DNA of 30,733 nt. Origin: an uncultured Bacilli bacterium (lineage in GTDB: Bacteria; Bacillota_I; Bacilli_A; RF39; UBA660). This document shows positions 14,576 through 22,696 of the stretch, piece after piece. The DNA lies in contig CAKOOQ010000014.1 in NCBI GenBank assembly GCA_934098555.1, positions 1 to 30,733 on the forward strand, given 5' to 3'. The translations under genes and the position numbers were made by a program. The notes under the pieces are model-generated. The model was not told the DNA's origin. It was given only the letters and a program-made list of their open reading frames with translations, and made no database searches. Position 1 is the first letter of the stretch. Each line of letters starts with the position of its first letter.

Positions 14576-15260
14576 TTTAAAAATGAATCATTCTTTAAAA
14601 GAAATGATTACGTATAAAAAAGAGTTAGAAAAATTATCTTTGGCCAACCTATATTTAGCTCCTTCTTTGTGTTATCTTCCTTTAATGCATAGCTTCTCTT
14701 ATAAACTTTTAAGTCAGTATGTCAGTCCGGAGGATAAGAAAAACTTAACGGGTAGTACGAGTGCAGATGCCTTAAAAAGTCTAGACGTAAAAGGAGTTTT
14801 AATTAATCACTTTGAATGCCATGCCAACCCGTATGAAATTGAAAGCGAGATAAAAGAATGTCTAAAAAATGATTTAGATGTTTATCTTATTATTACAGGC
14901 ACTTTAGAAGAATATTATTATCAATATACAAGTGAAGTTTTAATGATGCATCTTCAAGTATTTTTAAAAGATGTTTCTCCTTTGTATTACAAAAAAATAA
15001 CGGTTGTTTATGAACCTTTCTTTTTAATCGGAGAAGAAAAAGCCTTACCTTTAAAGGAAGTTGACAATATCTTTAAAGAATTACGAACCAAAATGCAAGA
15101 TTATTTTCATTTTACTTTTCCTCTTTTTTACGGGGGAGGCCTTTCTTTAGTAAATCTTAAAAGTTATTTGGAAGATGATAAAATAGACGGTTTATTAATC
15201 GGCTCTTTGAGTCATAAAGTATCTAATTTATGTCAAATAAAAGAAATTCGACACGATTAG
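14556..15260 (+). CDS. tpiA: Triosephosphate isomerase, highly divergent
   Basis: A 234-residue probable enzyme interconverting dihydroxyacetone phosphate and glyceraldehyde-3-phosphate. The order of motifs follows TIM: NLKMN (usual NWKMN) with Lys9, INHFE with His85 in place of IGHSE, VYEPFFLIG with Glu153, then FYGGG and DGLLIGS near the phosphate. The three catalytic residues remain, but most surrounding consensus is lost. Start: a longer frame begins at ATG 14529, but TTG 14556 has AAGGAAG five bases upstream and gives MKPLIFNLKMN, the usual TIM N-terminus. It follows pgk with overlap. A Spo0A-box heptamer is in its last codons. Confidence 0.8.
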   Translation: MKPLIFNLKMNHSLKEMITYKKELEKLSLANLYLAPSLCYLPLMHSFSYKLLSQYVSPEDKKNLTGSTSADALKSLDVKGVLINHFECHANPYEIESEIKECLKNDLDVYLIITGTLEEYYYQYTSEVLMMHLQVFLKDVSPLYYKKITVVYEPFFLIGEEKALPLKEVDNIFKELRTKMQDYFHFTFPLFYGGGLSLVNLKSYLEDDKIDGLLIGSLSHKVSNLCQIKEIRHD

Positions 15261-15306
15261 ACATAACTAGACATAACATGACAATACATTTTCTTTAAAT
15301 TCGACG
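15247..15306. promoter_or_regulatory. Spo0A boxes and short direct repeats upstream of spo0A
   Basis: TTCGACA (15247-15253, exact 0A box) and TTCGACG (15300-15306, one mismatch) lie in the same orientation. Between them TAGACATAAC occurs twice in tandem. ACGATTAG also occurs both behind the first box and at 15318-15325. This fits autoregulation of spo0A. A clear sigma-A or sigma-H promoter is not visible. Confidence 0.5.
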
Positions 15307-15365
15307 AAATCTTTGATACGATTAGGGTGTGTTAGTTGTAGAGGTGTATAAAGAGGGAGAAGAAA

Positions 15366-16142
15366 ATGAAAAAAATTAATGCTTTAGTAGTAGATGATAG
15401 TAAAGAATTTACTGACGAAGTAAAAAAATATTTTAAAGACGACACCGAAATCAACATTTTAAATGTTATCTTTGATGGCCAAGAAGTCCTGCCTTATATC
15501 GAAAAACATGTTAATGATATAGATGTTATTTTAATGGACCTTATTTTACCTGGCAAAGATGGTTTGGCTATTTTAAGCGCATTAAAAGATTTAAAAATTA
15601 ATAAACATGTGATTGTTTTATCCAGTTATGGTAAAGAGTATACGGTTAAAATGATTAATAAATACAATGTGGATTATTTTATGTTAAAGCCCTGCGAACT
15701 TTGTTCTTTAAAAGAACGGATTAAAGAAGTGGTCGTGGATGTAGCCAATGAATTATATGAAAATAAAAAAGCGAGTCGTGCTTTACAGTTAAAAGTGTCT
15801 GAGCTTTTACATGATCTTGGCATACCTTCGCAAATAAAGGGTTACCAATATTTAAGAGAAGGCATTTTAATGCTTTATGAACAAGCTTCTTTAATTGGAG
15901 GGATTACTAAGGAAGTTTATCCTGAAATTGCGAGTCGTTATAATACAACCCCTTCCAGAGTAGAAAGAGCTATTCGCCATGCCATTGAGGTAAGTTGGAA
16001 CAGAGCTGATTATGAAGTCATGAATAAAATTTTTGGCCATAGCATTGATTATGACCGGGCCAAACCAACCAATTCTGAGTTTATGGCTACTTTATCGGAT
16101 AGTTTACGTTTGAATCATAATCCTTATGGTATTTATTTATAA
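15366..16142 (+). CDS. spo0A: Sporulation master response regulator Spo0A
   Basis: A 258-residue DNA-binding response regulator at the end of the phosphorelay, switching transition-state genes, matrix formation and sporulation. The receiver domain (1-120) has the acidic pocket Asp10/Asp11, phosphoacceptor Asp58 in MDLILPGKDG, Ser86/Ser87 and Lys108. The C-terminal effector domain (about 140-258) shows the Spo0A signature: LHDLGIPSQIKGYQYLREGI, YPEIASRYNTTPSRVERAIRHAIE and NSEFMA. The C-terminus lacks the extended tail of some homologues. RBS AGAGGGAGA. Perfect 0A box upstream suggests autoregulation. It implies a spore former or a recent descendant of one. Confidence 0.96.
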   Translation: MKKINALVVDDSKEFTDEVKKYFKDDTEINILNVIFDGQEVLPYIEKHVNDIDVILMDLILPGKDGLAILSALKDLKINKHVIVLSSYGKEYTVKMINKYNVDYFMLKPCELCSLKERIKEVVVDVANELYENKKASRALQLKVSELLHDLGIPSQIKGYQYLREGILMLYEQASLIGGITKEVYPEIASRYNTTPSRVERAIRHAIEVSWNRADYEVMNKIFGHSIDYDRAKPTNSEFMATLSDSLRLNHNPYGIYL

Positions 16143-16163
16143 CTAGAGAAATCTAGTTTTTTT
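16141..16163 (+). terminator. Terminator of spo0A
   Basis: A perfect 7-bp stem AACTAGA/TCTAGTT followed by seven T overlaps the spo0A stop codon. Confidence 0.88.
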
Positions 16164-16164
16164 G

Positions 16165-16173
16165 TGATATAAT
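16165..16173 (+). promoter_or_regulatory. Extended -10 promoter of the Fic-HipA pair
   Basis: TGATATAAT right behind the terminator, no recognisable -35. The fic ATG follows 29 bases later. Confidence 0.55.
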
Positions 16174-16201
16174 ACCTTCATAGTGAAAGGGGTGTTGATA
16201 T

Positions 16202-17047
16202 ATGGCGTCACCAAAATATAGCTACACAGAAGTTATTAAATATTGGAAATCATTAAATATAAAAAATGATGAAGATTTAAGATTAGCCTTAGATAGTTAC
16301 TGTATTTTATTTGCCTATAATTCTGGAGCTATTGAAAATGACAAAATAACCTATCACGATACAAGAGAAATATTTAAAAACGGTCAAATTTTGAATTACA
16401 CAGGTGAGTTAAGAACCCTCTTTGAAATATCGAATCAAAAAACATGTTATGAATATTTATTGCCTAAAATTATCAGAAAAGAACCCATTACAGAAACATT
16501 AATAAAAAAAGTACATGAGTTGTTGACTAATGGTACTTATGATGAGAGAAGATATAACATAAATAAAGAAAGACCGGGCGAATATAAAAAGCATGATTAC
16601 ATAACAGGAATGAATGAGGTTGGTTCATCCGTTCAAAAGGTAAAGGAAGATATAGAACATCTTATAAATGAAATCACAACATCCGAAAAAAATAAAAATG
16701 ATGAGAATATCCTTATAACAGTCGCTTTTTTACATAATGTATTAGAAGAGATTCATCCTTTCGCCGATGGCAATGGAAGAGTTGGAAGAACTTTAATGAA
16801 TTATTATCTCATGACGCACGGTTTGCCACCAATCATTATTTACAATGAAGACAAGAAATATTATTATGCAGCTCTAGAAAAATTCGATGAAAAGGATGAT
16901 TTATTCTCAACAATAGAATTTTTTAAATATGAAATGGAGAAAACGTGGGAAAAGACATTGGATAGAATCAATAATGTTATTAAAGAACCAAGTTCTATCG
17001 CGGCTTACATTGAAAATGATGAAGAAAGTCATCATGATGACAAATAA
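16202..17047 (+). CDS. Fic-domain protein with N-terminal inhibitory motif
   Basis: A 281-residue cytoplasmic Fic protein, an enzyme family that usually transfers AMP from ATP to hydroxyl side chains of target proteins. The core motif HPFADGNGRVGR lies at 185-196 with catalytic His185 and all nucleotide-binding residues. An inhibitory helix motif SGAIEN at 41-46 matches (S/T)xxxE(G/N). It therefore restrains itself (class II type) and needs no separate antitoxin. RBS GGGGTG before ATG. The next gene, HipA-like, follows after 42 bases, forming a probable two-gene unit. The target is unknown. Confidence 0.92.
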   Translation: MASPKYSYTEVIKYWKSLNIKNDEDLRLALDSYCILFAYNSGAIENDKITYHDTREIFKNGQILNYTGELRTLFEISNQKTCYEYLLPKIIRKEPITETLIKKVHELLTNGTYDERRYNINKERPGEYKKHDYITGMNEVGSSVQKVKEDIEHLINEITTSEKNKNDENILITVAFLHNVLEEIHPFADGNGRVGRTLMNYYLMTHGLPPIIIYNEDKKYYYAALEKFDEKDDLFSTIEFFKYEMEKTWEKTLDRINNVIKEPSSIAAYIENDEESHHDDK

Positions 17048-17089
17048 AATCGATAGCCAATTTGGAACGTTTATGAAGGGAGTCATTAT

Positions 17090-18316
17090 ATGAAATGCGT
17101 ATTAATGAATAAAAATATTGCCATTATGTTAATAAAGTACAATACAACGTTTAATATTATCGAAAAAATATATGAAATTTATCATATTGAATATGCTCCA
17201 TTATCCGTATTTAATGCCTATAATACTAAAGGAGCAAGTATCCTAAAGCAAACTAACGAATGGTTTAAAGGAAGGGGAATACCTTCTTGGCGAAAAGATT
17301 TAGAAAGATTATTGGAAAAATTAAATGTTTCTTCACCAGAAGAATTATTAAATAAATCTTATGCTCTTTCTTTATCTGATCAGTATTGGTTAAAAGAAGA
17401 AAATAGCGATGTTAAGTGGCAGGATATTAATTTTTTTACAAATGATTTTGAATATGAAGCCTATTTGGAAGCATCTTTAGATAGTTCGTCAAATGTAACA
17501 TCTTCGACAGATAAAGCCATCCTTCGTTCTCCAAATAATACAACGGATGGAATGTTACAAAAAGGGTGGATAATTGAAAAAGGTAAACGTGTTCTGGTTA
17601 AGGGAACTTATACTCAAAGTAGAGAAGAACCATTTAATGAATGGCTTGCTTCTCAAATAAGTAAACGTCTAGGCTTTAATTATTGTGATTATCGTGTCGA
17701 ATGGACAGACAAAACAAAGTTGATTTCAAAATGTGATAATTTTGTTAATGATAATGAAGAAATTATTTCGGCTTATGATATTTTTAAATCAGAAAAAAAG
17801 CCTAACAATATAAATGATTATGAATTTTATCTTCATATTTTAGAAAAACATCATGTTCCAGATGCCAGAAAAAATGTTGAGGATATGTTTATTGTTGATT
17901 ATTTAATGCTAAATACGGATAGACATTTAAAAAATTTTGGCATTATTAGGAATGTTGAAACATTAGAATGGGAAAGAACAACGCCAATTTTTGATACGGG
18001 TCAAAGTATGGAATGTGATAAATACACAAATGAAATCAATTTTTCTAAAGGCATCGGTAAATTCTTTAGTAATACGAGTAAAGATTATGAAGATATTTTA
18101 AAAACACTTGGTAAAGATATTGTTAATATTGATATTCATGCCTTAGATGGGCTTAGTGGAGAGTATCGCACTTTGCTTTTAAAATACAAGGATAAAATGG
18201 ATATCAATGACAAGCGAATCGAAAAACTTGTCGAAGGATTAAATCAAAGAATAAACAAATTAGAAACAAATATTGAAAAAATACAATCTGATAATTTTGA
18301 TGATAAAGATATTTAA
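17090..18316 (+). CDS. HipA-like serine/threonine kinase
   Basis: A 408-residue protein with a HipA-type kinase fold in its second half. A possible ATP Lys is at 171 (VLVKGTY), the catalytic loop NTDRHLKNFG at 275-284 has Asp277 and Asn282, and the metal motif PIFDTG has Asp302. The N-terminal 130 residues, a separate helical region, are not like classical HipA subdomain 1. No HipB-like repressor is encoded next to it; the partner is instead the Fic gene upstream. HipA enzymes phosphorylate translation factors and cause growth arrest; the substrate here is unknown. RBS GAAGGGAG. Confidence 0.85.
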   Translation: MKCVLMNKNIAIMLIKYNTTFNIIEKIYEIYHIEYAPLSVFNAYNTKGASILKQTNEWFKGRGIPSWRKDLERLLEKLNVSSPEELLNKSYALSLSDQYWLKEENSDVKWQDINFFTNDFEYEAYLEASLDSSSNVTSSTDKAILRSPNNTTDGMLQKGWIIEKGKRVLVKGTYTQSREEPFNEWLASQISKRLGFNYCDYRVEWTDKTKLISKCDNFVNDNEEIISAYDIFKSEKKPNNINDYEFYLHILEKHHVPDARKNVEDMFIVDYLMLNTDRHLKNFGIIRNVETLEWERTTPIFDTGQSMECDKYTNEINFSKGIGKFFSNTSKDYEDILKTLGKDIVNIDIHALDGLSGEYRTLLLKYKDKMDINDKRIEKLVEGLNQRINKLETNIEKIQSDNFDDKDI

Positions 18317-18349
18317 AGGCGACTTATTTTTACTTACTAATAATAAATG

Positions 18350-18374
18350 GAACTATTTTAAGTAGTTCTTTTTA
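18350..18374 (+). terminator. Terminator of the Fic-HipA unit
   Basis: A GAACTA/TAGTTC stem with a T-run after the HipA-like gene. Confidence 0.75.
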
Positions 18375-18422
18375 TTTTATATATTCGCATGTTATAATGA
18401 TTTTAATGATAGGAGGTATAAA

Positions 18423-18740
18423 GTGACAGAGTTTGAAATAGCCAAAAAGAAATTAAAAGAAGATATGTTATTACTAGCTATATTAGAATTAATCATCTTA
18501 TTTTTAACCCTTGCTTCTAATAAATTTAATTTTTTCTACATTATTTATGCTGTTGTTTTATTTTGGGGTTATACTTACGCCAAAAAAGGTAAAAGAGCCG
18601 CTGGCATAATTGGTATAATTATAGGTGTTTTAATGATGATTTCAATAATCTCATCAGATGTCATTGATTTCTTACTCGGTTTATTTGTTTTATTACATTC
18701 ATTAAAGTATCTTAAATTAATGAATAAAAACTATTTGTAG
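18423..18740 (+). CDS. Small three-helix membrane protein
   Basis: A 105-residue integral membrane protein with a charged N-terminus (1-14) and about three to four hydrophobic helices (15-31, 36-53, 60-77, 80-94). It begins with GTG, supported by AGGAGG at 18411-18416. TATAAT at 18393-18398 may be its -10, without a good -35. It has its own terminator. No family recognised. Confidence 0.75.
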   Translation: MTEFEIAKKKLKEDMLLLAILELIILFLTLASNKFNFFYIIYAVVLFWGYTYAKKGKRAAGIIGIIIGVLMMISIISSDVIDFLLGLFVLLHSLKYLKLMNKNYL

Positions 18741-18764
18741 ATAACACTAGAAATAGTTTTTTTT
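18727..18764 (+). terminator. Terminator of the small membrane protein gene
   Basis: A 10-bp stem AAAACTATTT/AAATAGTTTT, a 14-base loop and eight T. The 5' arm overlaps the end of the gene. Confidence 0.75.
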
Positions 18765-18789
18765 ACGAAAAAAAGAGCTTAAGCTCTTT
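18765..18789 (-). terminator. Terminator of the LCP gene
   Basis: On the minus strand a perfect palindrome AAAGAGCTTAAGCTCTTT is followed by a T-run. The stop codon overlaps its 5' arm. Confidence 0.85.
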
Positions 18790-20725
18790 ATTCTTCTTCA
18801 GCTGGGGCACCTGGAATCTTTGTATCCTCTTCTTTTGAAGTGTTGTCTTTAGGTTCTTCTGGAGTTACAGGATTATCGGTATTATTATCCCCAGTATCTG
18901 TTTTACCATCGTTATCGTTTTTATTATCTTTATCTTCGTCTTCTTTGTTATCCGTGTTATCATCCCCATTATCGCTAGGAGTGTTTGTACTTTCATCATT
19001 ATCTGGAGTGTCTATTGTATTATCGTCTTTGTCAGTTGGTTCTTCTACTTTGGTATCAGTAATAGAACTATCTGGTACTTTACCACCTGAGTAAATACCG
19101 GTACCAATCACTTCAGAAGTTATTTCATAATCCTCTGAGTAGTCATATGAGAAAGTTTTAACGGTTTCAATTTGCTCTATTCCTAAGTTTTCTTTCATTG
19201 TTTCTACGACTTTATCAAGACTTCCTTGATAATAACCAACACAAGATAGGCCATAAGGACTTGTAAAGTAGAAGGTTTGTAAAGCAAGCTTTTGAATACT
19301 TATAAAGTCTTCACCGTTTAAAGCTTTACCAAGCATCCCTTTTATAGATTGATAGAATGATAAAATTTGATTGGTTTTCATGTTGGTTGCAATATTTTTA
19401 CTAATAGTATCTAATAAATTTTCGAAAGTACTTAAATTAGAAGATTTCATAAGTTGTTTAGCTATTGCTTCAATAACTTGTTGTTGATGACGATTACGGT
19501 CTAAATCACCGTTGATAAAACCATAACGGTTTCTTGAGTAAGCTAAGGCTTGTTCACCATTTAAGTGCTGCATGCCTGTGTTCATACACACAAGATCTGA
19601 AGGAAGCGTTGAACGAAGAGAGTTACTTTCACAAAGTCTTCCTTCGCCATAAATACTGACATAATAAGAGTATGTAGGTTGTTCTACGTCAACATCAATA
19701 CCACCTAATGTGTTAACAAGGTCAATGACACCTTGGAAATTCACTTTTACAAAATAATCAATATTAATGCCCGTTAAATGTTCAATTGTATTAACCGTAC
19801 TTGCTGTTCCATAAGATGCAGAAGCATTAATCTTATTTTGATAAAGCATTCTATCACTACTGCTATAGATAGGAACATATGTATCTCTTGGAAAACTAAG
19901 CATGGTCGCGGTTAATGTCTTAGGGTTAAACGTGACGAGCATTAAAGTATCGCCATTAAAGGCGGCATTGGCATCTAAACCATCTTTGCTTTCTGAGTCT
20001 ACGCCTAAAAATAAAACAGTAAAAGGTTCCGTTAGGCTTTTTGTAGAGGCTAAAAGCTCACTTTCTTCGGTTTTCATTTCTTTAGAATATTCTTTTAATA
20101 TTTCTGTTTCATTGGCAATATTTTGATATTTTTCTTCATTGCGATATAAAATTGGGTAATCTTTGGTAATAAAGATGGCATCTACTTCCTTATTATAAAG
20201 GGCATTTAAAAGTTCTGTATAATTGCCATAGTAAGAAATTTCTTGCTTCATGTCTTCTTTTTTCATGAATTCTAAAGGTAAAATATAACCTGTTCTATCA
20301 CTTTCATCGGTTACCATACCAATTTTTGTTTCACTTGTTAATGTTGTACCTTTTAAACCAATTAAAACGGTTGTATAGGTACTGGTGTCTTTTGTTACAA
20401 AATTTTCAATTTTTTGATAAACAAAATCGATATAGTGAGACCCTACGCCAAAAATGACGGCAAATAAAAGGGTAAAAATCGTTAAAATACTAAAGATGAT
20501 TTTTTTCTTTTTCACCATAGCCTTAAAACCAAAGATAAGATAAATAAGACCAAATAGGCCAAAGATGCCTAAAATAACAAACCTTAAAACAGTTTCGATG
20601 CCTTCTAAGTGCAGTAAGCTTTTAAAGATTAAAAAGTAGCAAATAAAATAAGCGATTAATGAGATAAAATAAAAGAATACCATGCCTTTATGGGCATTTT
20701 TAATTTTTTTGATAAGTGCTTTCAT
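18788..20725 (-). CDS. LytR-CpsA-Psr (LCP) family wall-polymer ligase
   Basis: A 645-residue membrane protein. LCP enzymes attach anionic polymers (teichoic acid, capsule) from lipid carriers to peptidoglycan. Three transmembrane helices (about 15-36, 46-66, 75-95) are followed by an extra domain (about 115-215) resembling a bilobed binding-protein fold (NALYNKEVDAIFITKD). The LCP catalytic domain is at about 233-445, with SFPRDTYV, LGGIDVDV and the Arg-rich DLDRNRHQ that bind pyrophosphate. The last 80 residues are a low-complexity Asp/Asn/Glu/Thr tail. The longest frame begins at TTG 20746, but AAAGG precedes ATG 20725, which I chose. Divergent from the wall hydrolase gene. Confidence 0.92.
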   Translation of the reverse strand: MKALIKKIKNAHKGMVFFYFISLIAYFICYFLIFKSLLHLEGIETVLRFVILGIFGLFGLIYLIFGFKAMVKKKKIIFSILTIFTLLFAVIFGVGSHYIDFVYQKIENFVTKDTSTYTTVLIGLKGTTLTSETKIGMVTDESDRTGYILPLEFMKKEDMKQEISYYGNYTELLNALYNKEVDAIFITKDYPILYRNEEKYQNIANETEILKEYSKEMKTEESELLASTKSLTEPFTVLFLGVDSESKDGLDANAAFNGDTLMLVTFNPKTLTATMLSFPRDTYVPIYSSSDRMLYQNKINASASYGTASTVNTIEHLTGINIDYFVKVNFQGVIDLVNTLGGIDVDVEQPTYSYYVSIYGEGRLCESNSLRSTLPSDLVCMNTGMQHLNGEQALAYSRNRYGFINGDLDRNRHQQQVIEAIAKQLMKSSNLSTFENLLDTISKNIATNMKTNQILSFYQSIKGMLGKALNGEDFISIQKLALQTFYFTSPYGLSCVGYYQGSLDKVVETMKENLGIEQIETVKTFSYDYSEDYEITSEVIGTGIYSGGKVPDSSITDTKVEEPTDKDDNTIDTPDNDESTNTPSDNGDDNTDNKEDEDKDNKNDNDGKTDTGDNNTDNPVTPEEPKDNTSKEEDTKIPGAPAEEE

Positions 20726-20766
20726 GTAACACAACCTTTCTTTCAAAGTCCCCTTTATTTTACTAA

Positions 20767-20795
20767 ATTATAAACTAAATTGGTAAAAATCTCAA
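20767..20795 (-). promoter_or_regulatory. Promoter of the LCP gene
   Basis: On the minus strand TTGAGA (20790-20795), 17 bases, TATAAT (20767-20772). Confidence 0.8.
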
Positions 20796-20839
20796 TATTT
20801 GATAGTTTATTTACATAAGAAAAAGAAGACTCTCTCTTT

Positions 20840-20861
20840 TTCGACAAATTTCTGATATAAT
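20840..20861 (+). promoter_or_regulatory. Spo0A box plus extended -10 of the wall hydrolase gene
   Basis: TTCGACA (20840-20846, exact 0A box) ends nine bases before an extended -10 TGATATAAT (20853-20861). There is no normal -35, as expected for an activator-dependent promoter. Predicted RNA start is immediately before the AAAGGAGG RBS. Confidence 0.5.
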
Positions 20862-20889
20862 AGTCTTGAATAAAAGGAGGGTAGATGCT

Positions 20890-22686
20890 ATGTATAAGAA
20901 GTTGATTTTTGTTTTATTATTGCTTATTTCCTTTTTAGGTGTAAGAAGTGTTCATGCGGCAACAATCGCGACCGTGACAGGTAATGAAGTTTCCTTTCGA
21001 TCAGGAGCTGGGACTAATAATCCTATTGTAACTTATCTTTATCGTAATAATCAAATCACTTTAGAAAGTACGAATCTTTATCAAGGAATTGGCTGTACAG
21101 CGGGTTGGTACAAAGGAACTTATAATGGTAAAACAGGGTTTGTTTGTGCGGCTTATGTTAATGTTCCTGAAATAGGTGTTATTTCTAATTATAATCTTCC
21201 TTGGACAAGTCCTAAAAAAGCGATTTTAGGTGGGGCTTCTTTTATTGCTAATGATTATATTGCCGCTGGGCAATATACGAGTTATTTAAAAAAATATAAC
21301 GTGAATCCAAACGGCAGTTATAGTGTTTATACCCACCAATATATGGCTAACCTAGCAGCGCCTATGAATGAAGCCGCCTCTAGTTATCGAAGTTACAAAG
21401 AAAATGGTTTATTAAGCTTAGCCCTTCATTTTACGATTCCTATTTATAATAATATGCCTGAGTATACGACGCATCCTAAAACAGGTAAGGAAAAAGGGGG
21501 AACCAGTGAGATTAAAGATACTACTTTTGAAGAAGCTTTAAATAAAGAAGGTTTTGATGAAACGTATAAAAAATGGCTTCGTAGTTTACATGAACAATAT
21601 CCTAATTGGACCTTTTCTAGTTTAAAGACCAATCTTGATTTTAATACATCTGTGCAAAGAGAAAAATTAGTGGGTTCAATCAGTAGCTGTACCGAATGTT
21701 TCGAACAACCTTTACAAAACACCGAAGGCAGTTGGTATATTGCTAATACTCAAACAGTGGAATACTTTTTAGACCCTCGTAACTTTTTAATGGTGGATAG
21801 CATTTTAATGTTCGAAGATTTAAGTTATTCGGATTATTATACGGAAAGCATGGTTTTAAGTGTTTTAAAAGGAACTTTTATGACCGGAAATGACAATGTT
21901 GACCATATTAGTTATAGTAGTATGTTCATGGAAGCCGGGAAAACTTATAATGTGAGTCCGATTTACTTAGCTTCTTTATCAAGACAAGAAGTCGGAAGTA
22001 CGATTGGTTTAGTAACGAGTGGTAATCGTTTTGAATATCAAGGCCAAATTTATGAAGGATTTTACAACTTCTATAATATTGGGGCTTATTCTTCGGCTGA
22101 AAATCCGGCTAAAGCTGGCTTAGTATATGCTTCTACTGGGACAAGTAAAAATAATGAGGGCATTTATGCGGGTAACACGGGTAATCATACAGATACACCT
22201 AATAATGGTAAAGACGATGATAAAAAAGATGATGACAAGAAAGAAGATGTTGTTCCAGTAGTAACACCTGTAAGCACGCATTTATCTAACATGGGTTTAA
22301 ATGAAAAAGGAAGTTATGTGACGAATTTATCGCTTAATATCACTACAGGTGCTTTGAAAAATAAAACAATTGCCAGTGAAGTTTCTATTAAAAGAAATAA
22401 TGGTTCTTTAGTTGGCGATACAGAAAAAATTCATACGGGAGATATTATTACTTTTAGCACAGGAGAAGAAAGAATCATTGTTATCTATGGTGATTTAACG
22501 GGTGATGGAGAGATTAACTCAGCTGACCTTCTAAGAATGAGACAAGTTCTTCTTAAAAAAGTCACCCTTTCTGGAGCATACCTTGAAGCTTGTCATGTTT
22601 ATACGACAAGTGGCAGTGTTACTTCTGCAGATCTTCTTCGCTTAAGACAATATTTATTAGGAAAAATAGGCATTAATCAAGCCTAG
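20890..22686 (+). CDS. Secreted SH3b-glucosaminidase wall hydrolase with dockerin-like end
   Basis: A 598-residue secreted protein, probably cleaving glycan strands of peptidoglycan. Signal peptide 1-23 (ends VHA), SH3b domain 24-95, a segment PWTSPKKAILGGA...YTHQYM at 104-152, then LHEQYPNW (233), FLDPRNF (293), probable catalytic Glu367 in SRQEVG and NFYNIGAY (393). After a Lys/Asp linker a dockerin-like pair closes the protein (532-598): GDLTGDGEINSADLLRMRQ and SVTSADLLRLRQ. In the glucosaminidase family as I know it the PWTSP/YTHQYM part follows NIGAY; here it precedes. Start ATG 20890 rather than TTG 20866, because AAAGGAGG sits between them. Confidence 0.85.
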   Translation: MYKKLIFVLLLLISFLGVRSVHAATIATVTGNEVSFRSGAGTNNPIVTYLYRNNQITLESTNLYQGIGCTAGWYKGTYNGKTGFVCAAYVNVPEIGVISNYNLPWTSPKKAILGGASFIANDYIAAGQYTSYLKKYNVNPNGSYSVYTHQYMANLAAPMNEAASSYRSYKENGLLSLALHFTIPIYNNMPEYTTHPKTGKEKGGTSEIKDTTFEEALNKEGFDETYKKWLRSLHEQYPNWTFSSLKTNLDFNTSVQREKLVGSISSCTECFEQPLQNTEGSWYIANTQTVEYFLDPRNFLMVDSILMFEDLSYSDYYTESMVLSVLKGTFMTGNDNVDHISYSSMFMEAGKTYNVSPIYLASLSRQEVGSTIGLVTSGNRFEYQGQIYEGFYNFYNIGAYSSAENPAKAGLVYASTGTSKNNEGIYAGNTGNHTDTPNNGKDDDKKDDDKKEDVVPVVTPVSTHLSNMGLNEKGSYVTNLSLNITTGALKNKTIASEVSIKRNNGSLVGDTEKIHTGDIITFSTGEERIIVIYGDLTGDGEINSADLLRMRQVLLKKVTLSGAYLEACHVYTTSGSVTSADLLRLRQYLLGKIGINQA

Positions 22687-22696
22687 AAAGGAACTT

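Noticed and set aside
17505..18240. Further TTCGACA/TGTCGAA heptamers inside the HipA-like gene
   Set aside because: They lie within coding sequence away from any promoter and are expected by chance at this frequency.
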